A stretch of 7,584 bases of DNA, taken from NCBI GenBank assembly GCA_937877165.1, contig CALEFO010000220.1:1-7584 (forward strand), read 5' to 3'. Below the pieces are notes generated by a model. The model worked only from the letters and a program-made list of their open reading frames with translations. It was not told the DNA's origin and did no database searches. This document shows positions 1-5,941 of the stretch, piece by piece. The first letter of the stretch is position 1, and the number at the start of each line of letters is the position of its first letter. A program made the translations under genes and the position numbers. The DNA comes from an uncultured Lachnospiraceae bacterium. Its GTDB lineage: Bacteria; Bacillota; Clostridia; Lachnospirales; Lachnospiraceae.

Positions 1-14
1 TTGGCGATGCGGCG

Positions 15-2090
15 ATGACGTCATGGAAGCCGACGGATGAAATTGCGGGCTACAAGGTGCGGCCGGGAATTTATAACGAGAACGGTGCCAACGAAATCCC
101 GGGCGGCGTGAGCTTTACGATCTCGTCTCTTAGCGGAACGGGCTGTGAGCTCCTTTTGTATCATCGGAAGGGGAAGGTTCCGTTCGCGGTCATCCCGATT
201 CCGGAAAGCTATCGGATTGGCAAGGTGTGGTCCATCATCATTTTCGGACTGAACGTGGAGGATTTCGAATACAGCTATCGGATCGACGGACCGTGGAAAC
301 CGGAAAAGGGGCTTCTTTTTGACAAAAACAGAGAGCTTCTGGATCCTTATGCAAGAGCTGTGGTCGGTCAGCGCAAGTGGGGAGAGGAAAAGAGCATGTC
401 CGGCGCCTACCACGCCCGCGTGGTAAAGAACAATTTCGTCTGGGACACGTCGTGTTTCCCCAATACGAAGATGGAGGATTCTGTCATTTATGAAATGCAT
501 GTGCGGGGCTTCACGAAGGATCCTTCCAGCGGCGTCACCTACCCGGGAACGTTTGCCGGTATCATCGAGAAGATTCCCTACCTGAAGGAACTGGGCGTAA
601 CGGCTGTGGAGCTGATGCCAATTTTCGAGTTTGATGAGGTGGCGAATGGCCATACCTATGAGGGAAAACGCCTCTACGAGTACTGGGGATATAATACGGT
701 CGCTTTTTTTGCACCGAACACGAGCTATGCGGCTTCCGCGGAATATAATCGGGAGGGGCGTGAGCTCAAGGAAATGATCCAGCTTCTGAAACAGAACGGC
801 ATTGAGGTCATTCTGGACGTGGTGTTCAATCACACCGCGGAAGGCGGAGAGGGCGGACCGTTCATTTCCTTCAAGGGCATGGACAACAACATCTACTATA
901 TGCTGACGCCGGATGCCCGCTACTACAATTTCTCCGGCTGCGGCAATACAATGAACTGCAATCACCCGATTGTGCAGAGCTTCATCGTGGAGTGTTTGCG
1001 CTACTGGGTGACGAATTATCATGTGGACGGATTCCGGTTCGACCTTGCGAGTATCCTGGGACGTGCCGCGGATGGTACGCCAATGCAGGATCCGCCGCTT
1101 CTTCAGAAGCTTGCATTCGATCCGATTCTCGGCAACGTCAAGCTCATCGCTGAGGCGTGGGATGCCGGTGGAATGTATCAGGTCGGTTCCTTCCCGGCGT
1201 ACAACCGCTGGGCGGAGTGGAACGGCAAATACCGCGACTGCATCCGGGATTTCCTGAAGGGCAATTACTGGAATGCACCGGAGGCCTGTCATCGGATCAC
1301 AGGATCCACGGACCTGTACTACGGCGTATACATGGGCTACACAAGCTCCGTAAATTTTCTGACCTGTCACGACGGCTTCACGCTGTATGACCTGTATTCC
1401 TATAATAATAAACACAACGAGGCGAACGGCTGGGAGAATTCGGACGGATCGAACGACAATCGTTCCTGGAACTGCGGCGTGGAAGGCGAAACGCAGGATC
1501 CGGGAATCCGATCCCTCCGCTTTCAGATGATGCGCAATGCGATCACCACGCTGATGTGCAGCCGCGGGACGCCGATGATTCTTGCCGGCGACGAGTTCGG
1601 CAATACGCAGTTCGGCAACAACAACGGCTATTGCCAGGATAACGAAATTTCGTGGCTGGACTGGAAGCTTCTTCAGAAGAACCGGGATTACTTTGAATTC
1701 TATAAATCTGTGATCGCATTCCGGAAGAAGCATCGGTGCATCAGTCGGAAGCTGGAGCCTGCCCGCAGTGGCTTTCCGGACATCTCCGTGAACGGAGGAG
1801 ATCCGGATTTTACGCAGATCAATGCGCAGACGCGGACACTCGGCGTGATGTACGCGGGCTTCGATCCGGAAAAGAAAGCCGATGATCTCGTCTATCTGAT
1901 GATCAATCCTTACTGGGAAGGAATTTCTGTGCGGCTTCCTGCACTTCCTGCCGGACTTTCCTGGGGGATCTGTATTGACACAGCGGCGTGCAATGTGTCG
2001 AACTGGTACAGCGAGGAGCCGGTACGCATAGCGGGAGACCGGTGCGGGCTGTCAGGGCGAAGCGTGGTGGTTCTGAGTGCAGTGAAATAA
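15..2090 (+). CDS. glgX: Glycogen debranching enzyme, GlgX/isoamylase type (GH13)
   Basis: This enzyme is predicted to hydrolyse alpha-1,6 branch linkages in glycogen or limit dextrins in the cytoplasm, feeding glycogen breakdown; no signal peptide is visible. The 691 residues match the usual length of about 650-720. An N-terminal CBM48-like beta-sandwich region (about 10-110) precedes the GH13 barrel (about 150-570) and a C-terminal beta domain. All four GH13 motifs are present: region I DVVFNH (268-273), region II GFRFD (339-343, nucleophile D343), region III AEAWD (379-383, acid/base E380) and region IV CHD (451-453, D453). The YWGYN motif (223-227) is typical of the isoamylase/GlgX group. 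The reading frame stays open to the left edge and only 14 bases precede this ATG, so no ribosome-binding site can be judged and the true start may lie a few codons upstream, outside the window. Pullulanase-like specificity cannot be excluded from sequence alone. Confidence 0.93.
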   Translation: MTSWKPTDEIAGYKVRPGIYNENGANEIPGGVSFTISSLSGTGCELLLYHRKGKVPFAVIPIPESYRIGKVWSIIIFGLNVEDFEYSYRIDGPWKPEKGLLFDKNRELLDPYARAVVGQRKWGEEKSMSGAYHARVVKNNFVWDTSCFPNTKMEDSVIYEMHVRGFTKDPSSGVTYPGTFAGIIEKIPYLKELGVTAVELMPIFEFDEVANGHTYEGKRLYEYWGYNTVAFFAPNTSYAASAEYNREGRELKEMIQLLKQNGIEVILDVVFNHTAEGGEGGPFISFKGMDNNIYYMLTPDARYYNFSGCGNTMNCNHPIVQSFIVECLRYWVTNYHVDGFRFDLASILGRAADGTPMQDPPLLQKLAFDPILGNVKLIAEAWDAGGMYQVGSFPAYNRWAEWNGKYRDCIRDFLKGNYWNAPEACHRITGSTDLYYGVYMGYTSSVNFLTCHDGFTLYDLYSYNNKHNEANGWENSDGSNDNRSWNCGVEGETQDPGIRSLRFQMMRNAITTLMCSRGTPMILAGDEFGNTQFGNNNGYCQDNEISWLDWKLLQKNRDYFEFYKSVIAFRKKHRCISRKLEPARSGFPDISVNGGDPDFTQINAQTRTLGVMYAGFDPEKKADDLVYLMINPYWEGISVRLPALPAGLSWGICIDTAACNVSNWYSEEPVRIAGDRCGLSGRSVVVLSAVK

Positions 2091-2173
2091 AAAACACAGG
2101 TTTTTCACAGTTATCCTTTATGATTACAACAGGAAAAACGGAAAATCACCGTTGCAGGAGGTATATACAGACC
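2091..2173 (+). promoter_or_regulatory. Leader of the response regulator, candidate weak promoter
   Basis: This 83-bp gap between glgX and the response regulator is AT-richer than its surroundings and is the most likely place for a promoter driving the two-component system and downstream genes. A weak candidate is TTTTCA (2102-2107), a 17-bp spacer and TACAAC (2125-2130), each matching four of six sigma-70 consensus bases. A TATGAT at 2119-2124 has no usable -35 partner. Two inverted repeats, GTTTTTC/GAAAAAC (2100-2106 and 2133-2139) and AACGG/CCGTT (2137-2141 and 2149-2153), are too weak and lack a trailing T-run, so no terminator for glgX is called. Transcriptional read-through from glgX remains possible. 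Confidence 0.25.
2156..2161 (+). promoter_or_regulatory. Ribosome-binding site of the response regulator
   Basis: A perfect AGGAGG lies 12 nt before the ATG at 2174. It decides the start: the frame is open much further upstream, into glgX, but the conserved receiver fold begins at MQKILVVDD and no in-frame start codon lies between this site and 2174. The spacer is a little longer than optimal. Confidence 0.8.
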
Positions 2174-2866
2174 ATGCAGAAAATTCTTGTAGTGGATGAT
2201 GAAGAAAGAATGCGCAAGCTCGTGCATGATTTTCTGATTCGTGCGGGATATGAGGTGCTGGAGGCAGGAGACGGCATTGAGGCTCTGGATGTGTTCGAGA
2301 GGGAACCGGACATTGCCCTCCTGATTCTGGATGTCATGATGCCGGGACTGGATGGCTATGGGGTGACGCGGCAGATCCGTAAGACCTCGGAGGTCCCGAT
2401 CATTATGCTGACGGCGAAGTCCGAGGAGCAGGACGAGCTGCAGGGGTTTGATCTTGGCGTAAATGACTATGTAAGAAAGCCGTTCAGTCCGAAGGTTCTG
2501 GTGGCACGCGTGGAGGCGATCCTCAGCAGGGAGGGCCGCGGAAAGAAGGATGAGAAGATTGAGAGCAGCGGCATTGTCATCGATCAGGCGGCTCATCAGG
2601 TGACGGTGGACGGAAGGCCGATTGACTTGTCTGCAAAGGAATTCGAACTCCTCACCTATTTCCTGGAGAACAGCGGGCGGGCCCTTTCCCGGGAGCAGAT
2701 TCTGAATCACGTCTGGAACTATGATTACTACGGTGATGCACGGACCATAGATACGCATGTCAAGAAGCTGCGCAGCAAGATGGGCGAAAAGGGAGAACTG
2801 ATCAAGACCATCTGGGGACTTGGTTATAAGTTCAGTCCGGAGGATTCCGATGGAAGAGCACAGTGA
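2174..2866 (+). CDS. OmpR/PhoB-family response regulator
   Basis: This is a 230-residue DNA-binding response regulator, the normal length for the family. The receiver domain (about 1-118) has the acidic pocket D8/D9, phosphoacceptor D53 within LDVMMPG, the conserved T80 and K102 in the RKPF motif. A linker (about 119-131) joins it to an OmpR/PhoB winged-helix domain (about 132-222) with the hallmark recognition-helix stretch DARTIDTHVKKLR (188-200) and the wing IWGLGYKF (213-220). It is expected to be phosphorylated by the histidine kinase whose ATG overlaps its last 17 bases, which implies translational coupling. All receiver catalytic residues are intact, so canonical phospho-activation is expected. 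Its target genes cannot be read from the sequence; the tightly linked hisH, hisF and pepD genes and its own promoter are obvious candidates. No specific gene symbol is justified. Confidence 0.95.
   Translation: MQKILVVDDEERMRKLVHDFLIRAGYEVLEAGDGIEALDVFEREPDIALLILDVMMPGLDGYGVTRQIRKTSEVPIIMLTAKSEEQDELQGFDLGVNDYVRKPFSPKVLVARVEAILSREGRGKKDEKIESSGIVIDQAAHQVTVDGRPIDLSAKEFELLTYFLENSGRALSREQILNHVWNYDYYGDARTIDTHVKKLRSKMGEKGELIKTIWGLGYKFSPEDSDGRAQ
2839..2843 (+). promoter_or_regulatory. Ribosome-binding site of the histidine kinase
   Basis: GGAGG inside the 3' end of the response regulator gene lies 6 nt before the ATG at 2850. It supports that start over an ATG at 2820, which is ten codons further upstream, overlaps the regulator more deeply and lacks comparable spacing. 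Confidence 0.75.
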
Positions 2867-4469
2867 AAAGGCAGCTTCGGAGAAAAAAAACATCTTCCGG
2901 AAGCAAAAGCTGCAAAGGGGAACCGGACGGAAATTCCGCTCCCTGCGAATGGAATTCGCCGTACTTTTCTTTGCGCTGATGGCGGGAGCCGTCGCCGCGA
3001 TGTTCCTTGCAAACAACGCGTTTCTGGAGCGCTACTACAATCGTGAGAAACAGGATACGCTGGAGAATACCTACGAGCGGCTGAACGCCGCAGCGGCGTC
3101 CAACTCCATCGAATCGATTGCGTTTGGCAATGAGCTTACCCAGATTGCCAACCGAAACAATATCAGTATTCTGGTGATCGATGAGGAATCTCAGACGGTT
3201 CGGGCCATGGCGGCGGATGTGGACACCATGATGAATCGGATGTGGGATAACATTCTGGAGACGACGAACGAGCTGCCGGAGGATTTTGACGAGCATAAGG
3301 TGGCAAGCTGGCAGGAAGACCGGCACGCGCCCAACTACTATATTGTAAAAAGACTGCAGACCGGTGACAGCACCCGCGTGCAGATTGTTCTCGACAAAGG
3401 AACCGGAACGCAGTACATGGAGCGGTGGGGAATGCTCTCGAATGGCTCGTACTATCTCCTCCGCACGGCAATGGATTCGATCCGCGCGAATGCAATGATT
3501 GCGAACCGCTTCATCCTTCTCGTGGGCGGAAGTGTCATCCTCCTGGGACTTCTCGTGGCGATGCTGCTTTCCGGGCGGATTACCCGTCCGATTATTCAGA
3601 TGACCGAGCTCTCCAAGAAAATGAGAAAGCTCGATTTCTCGGCAAAATACGAAGGAAATGATCGAAATGAGATCCAGATCCTGGGGGAAAACATGAACGA
3701 CCTCTCGGAGACACTGGAGGAGACCATTTCGGAACTGAAAAATGCCAACGCCAGGCTCCGGCAGGATATCGAGCACCGCGACAAGACGGAGGCGATGCAG
3801 CGGGAGTTTATTTCCAATGTGACGCATGAGCTGAAGACCCCGATCGCACTCATTCAGGGCTATGCAGAAGGACTGCAGGACGGAATGGCAGACGATCCGG
3901 CGGACCGTGATTATTACTGCGGCGTCATTGTGGACGAAGCCGGCAAGATGAATCACATGGTGTCGCAGTTCCTGTCGCTGACCCATCTGGAATTCGGGCA
4001 GAACAACGAATTGAACTATGAAAATTTCGATATCACGGAGCTGGTGCGCAACTACATCCGGACCGGGGGACTTCTTGCGAAGGAGCGCGGAATCCAGGTA
4101 AAAATAGAAAGCAGCGGGCCAATTTATGTCTGGGCGGATCAGTTCTACGCAGAGGAAGTGTTCCAGAACTACTTTACCAATGCAGTGAATCACTGCGATG
4201 GCGAGAAAAGGATTGACATCCGATTTGAACAAAAGGAAAATAAAGTCCGGATCGGTGTATTTAATACCGGAGCTCCGATTCCGGAGGAGTCTCTTCCGAG
4301 AATCTGGGAGAAATTTTATAAGGTAGATAAGGCAAGAACCAGGGCATACGGAGGGTCCGGCGTCGGGCTTTCCATTGTCAAGGCGATCATGGAACTGATT
4401 CATCAGGACTACGGCGTGCACAATTATGACAACGGCGTGGAATTCTGGTTTGAACTGGAGAACAAATAG
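2850..4469 (+). CDS. Membrane sensor histidine kinase, VanS/ResE-like
   Basis: This 539-residue kinase is the predicted partner of the preceding response regulator. A basic, lysine/arginine-rich N-terminus (12-33) precedes transmembrane segment 1 (about 36-56). An extracytoplasmic sensor region of about 165 residues (57-219) follows; its ISILVID stretch (105-111) resembles a PAS/Cache-type strand. Transmembrane segment 2 spans about 220-241, then a HAMP linker (about 241-294) and a short coiled coil (about 285-315). The DHp domain carries phosphoacceptor H326 in the H-box THELKTP (325-331). The CA domain has the N-box with N440 and N444, a G1 box reading NTGAPIP (472-478), the F-box IWEKFYK (485-491) and G2 box GGSGVGLS (501-508). 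The usual G1 aspartate is asparagine (N472), a variant I associate with Gram-positive kinases of this type rather than with inactivity. The stop lies 3 bp before hisH. The ligand is unknown. Confidence 0.94.
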   Translation: MEEHSEKAASEKKNIFRKQKLQRGTGRKFRSLRMEFAVLFFALMAGAVAAMFLANNAFLERYYNREKQDTLENTYERLNAAAASNSIESIAFGNELTQIANRNNISILVIDEESQTVRAMAADVDTMMNRMWDNILETTNELPEDFDEHKVASWQEDRHAPNYYIVKRLQTGDSTRVQIVLDKGTGTQYMERWGMLSNGSYYLLRTAMDSIRANAMIANRFILLVGGSVILLGLLVAMLLSGRITRPIIQMTELSKKMRKLDFSAKYEGNDRNEIQILGENMNDLSETLEETISELKNANARLRQDIEHRDKTEAMQREFISNVTHELKTPIALIQGYAEGLQDGMADDPADRDYYCGVIVDEAGKMNHMVSQFLSLTHLEFGQNNELNYENFDITELVRNYIRTGGLLAKERGIQVKIESSGPIYVWADQFYAEEVFQNYFTNAVNHCDGEKRIDIRFEQKENKVRIGVFNTGAPIPEESLPRIWEKFYKVDKARTRAYGGSGVGLSIVKAIMELIHQDYGVHNYDNGVEFWFELENK

Positions 4470-4472
4470 CGA

Positions 4473-5138
4473 ATGAGTACTGCGGTCATTGATTATGGAG
4501 CGGGCAACATCCGGAGCGTGGAGAATGCCATGAAGGCACTGGGGGAGAGAGCTCTCCTTACGAGTGATCCCGGCGACATTCTGGCGGCGGATCACGTAAT
4601 TCTTCCCGGAGTCGGCGCCTTTGGGGATGCCATGGCCTGCATCCGCAAGAGAGGCCTGGAGGATGTAATCCGAAAGGTCTGCAAAAGCGGCGTTCCGTTC
4701 CTTGGAATCTGTCTGGGACTTCAGATTTTGTTTGAAGAGAGCGAGGAGAGTCCGGGAGTCAGAGGCCTTTCCATTCTGCCAGGAAAGGTGGTCCGTTTTC
4801 CTGCGGGGCAGCCGGATGTCTTTCGAAGAGAGCATGGATTTCCCGGGGCAGCTCTCAAGGTGCCGGAGATCGGCTGGAATGCACTTTCCTACCCGTCGTC
4901 TTCCGAATCGGAACCGGGCCGGCTTTTTGCCGGTGTTCCGGAGGGTTCCTATGTATATTATGTGCATTCCTATTACCTGCAGGCTTCGGATGCTTCGATT
5001 GTCAAGGCAAGGTCGGAGTATGGAGTTTCCTTTGATGCGAGTGTGGAGAAAGGGAATGTCTTTGCCTGCCAGTTTCACCCGGAGAAATCAGAGAAGGTAG
5101 GCATGCAGATTCTGAAGAACTTTCTGGAGGTGCGGTGA
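4473..5138 (+). CDS. hisH: Imidazole glycerol phosphate synthase, glutaminase subunit HisH
   Basis: HisH hydrolyses glutamine and channels ammonia to HisF in the fifth step of histidine biosynthesis, converting PRFAR to imidazole glycerol phosphate and AICAR. It is a class I (triad) glutamine amidotransferase. The N-terminus VIDYGAGN (5-12) is diagnostic, PGVG (45-48) is the oxyanion strand, the nucleophile is C80 in GICLG (78-82), and H202 and E204 in QFHPEKS complete the triad. At 221 residues it is somewhat longer than the roughly 200 typical of the family; the extra length appears to lie near residues 109-128, just before the VPEIGWN segment (130-136). That segment usually reads P-H-x-G-W-N, so E132 is a departure from the commonest form. 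The start is 3 bp after the kinase stop, with only a modest GGAG (4457-4460) 12 nt upstream, which suggests coupling to kinase translation. Cytoplasmic. Confidence 0.96.
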   Translation: MSTAVIDYGAGNIRSVENAMKALGERALLTSDPGDILAADHVILPGVGAFGDAMACIRKRGLEDVIRKVCKSGVPFLGICLGLQILFEESEESPGVRGLSILPGKVVRFPAGQPDVFRREHGFPGAALKVPEIGWNALSYPSSSESEPGRLFAGVPEGSYVYYVHSYYLQASDASIVKARSEYGVSFDASVEKGNVFACQFHPEKSEKVGMQILKNFLEVR

Positions 5139-5139
5139 G

Positions 5140-5922
5140 ATGCTGGCAAAACGAATCATTCCCTGCCTGGATGTTAAGGACGGCAGGGTGGTCAAGGGCG
5201 TCAATTTCGTGCAGCTCCGGGATGCCGGGGATCCGGTGGAGGCAGGAGAAGCCTATTCCAAGGCCGGTGCGGATGAGCTTGTTTTTCTTGACATCACGGC
5301 GACGAGCGATGCGAGAAACACCGTGACGGAGATGGTGCGCCGTGTTGCAGAGCGGGTGTTCATTCCGTTTACGGTGGGTGGAGGAATCCGATCCACGGAG
5401 GACATGAAGGTGATTCTTCGCGAGGGAGCGGATAAGATTTCGGTCAATTCGGCGGCAATCCGGCGCCCGCAGCTCATTGCGGAGGGCGCGGAGAAATTCG
5501 GAAGCCAGTGCATCACCGTGGCGATTGATGCAAGACGCCGAAGGCCGGAGAACCGGGACTGGGAGCCGGAGGACGGCTGGACCGTTTATGTGGCAGGCGG
5601 CCGGGTGGACACCGGTCTGGACGCCCTTTCGTGGGCGAAGAAGGCGGAAAGCCTCGGAGCCGGCGAGATCCTTCTTACGAGTATGGACTGTGATGGGACC
5701 AAGGCCGGCTATGATATTCCGCTGACCAGGGTGATCTCGGAAGCAGTCGGAATTCCTGTTGTCGCGTCCGGCGGGGCAGGGACGAAGGAGCATTTCCTGG
5801 AGGCTCTGACGGAAGGCGGCGCGGATGCAGCATTGGCGGCATCGCTCTTTCACTTCAAGGAGCTTGAAATATCCGGAGTCAAGCAGTACCTTCGGGACAA
5901 CGGGGTCTGCATTCGGGCATGA
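5140..5922 (+). CDS. hisF: Imidazole glycerol phosphate synthase, cyclase subunit HisF
   Basis: HisF is the TIM-barrel cyclase that uses HisH-derived ammonia to turn PRFAR into imidazole glycerol phosphate and AICAR. At 260 residues it is near the family norm of about 250. The N-terminal RIIPCLDV (5-12) carries catalytic D11, and AIDA (128-131) carries the second catalytic aspartate, D130. The phosphate-binding turns VGGGIRS (79-85) and VASGGAG (208-214) and the loop SMDCDGTKAGYD (181-192) are all intact. A few extra residues follow strand 5 (about 133-146, rich in R, P and E), a spot where the family varies. The gene starts 1 bp after the hisH stop, with GGAGG at 5126-5130 and a 9-nt spacer, so equimolar co-translation with its partner is expected. 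No other his genes are in the window, so the rest of the pathway must be encoded elsewhere. Confidence 0.97.
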   Translation: MLAKRIIPCLDVKDGRVVKGVNFVQLRDAGDPVEAGEAYSKAGADELVFLDITATSDARNTVTEMVRRVAERVFIPFTVGGGIRSTEDMKVILREGADKISVNSAAIRRPQLIAEGAEKFGSQCITVAIDARRRRPENRDWEPEDGWTVYVAGGRVDTGLDALSWAKKAESLGAGEILLTSMDCDGTKAGYDIPLTRVISEAVGIPVVASGGAGTKEHFLEALTEGGADAALAASLFHFKELEISGVKQYLRDNGVCIRA

Positions 5923-5923
5923 T

Positions 5924-5929
5924 AGGAGG
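5924..5929 (+). promoter_or_regulatory. Ribosome-binding site of the pepD-like gene
   Basis: AGGAGG lies immediately after the hisF stop and 12 nt before the ATG at 5942. It selects that codon over an in-frame ATG at 5825 inside hisF, which would add 39 residues without homology to the family, and over a second ATG at 5954, which is too distant. Confidence 0.75.
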
Positions 5930-5941
5930 AGAAAACGAAAA

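Noticed and set aside
1096..1109. Palindromic GCTTCT-TC-AGAAGC inside glgX
   Set aside because: Its 2-nt loop is too tight for a hairpin, it is within conserved coding sequence, and part of it recurs at about 1668 through repeated Leu-Leu-Gln-Lys codons.
21..1733. 570-codon open frame on the minus strand
   Set aside because: It is a register-aligned shadow of glgX and ends exactly at the sense TCA codon at 18-20. No plausible protein family is recognisable.
2119..2124. TATGAT as a -10 promoter element
   Set aside because: The hexamer 17 bp upstream (ACAGGT at 2096-2101) has no match to a -35 consensus and there is no extended -10 TG, so it is not called by itself.
1988..2173. Upstream extension of the response regulator into glgX
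   Set aside because: The frame is open, but the added residues precede the receiver fold and lack homology, and the AGGAGG at 2156-2161 points to the ATG at 2174.
2832..5078. 748-codon open frame on the minus strand
   Set aside because: It lies in exact antisense codon register with both the kinase and hisH, which have complete catalytic motifs. Its openness follows from avoidance of TTA, CTA and TCA, and its translation shows no recognisable domain.
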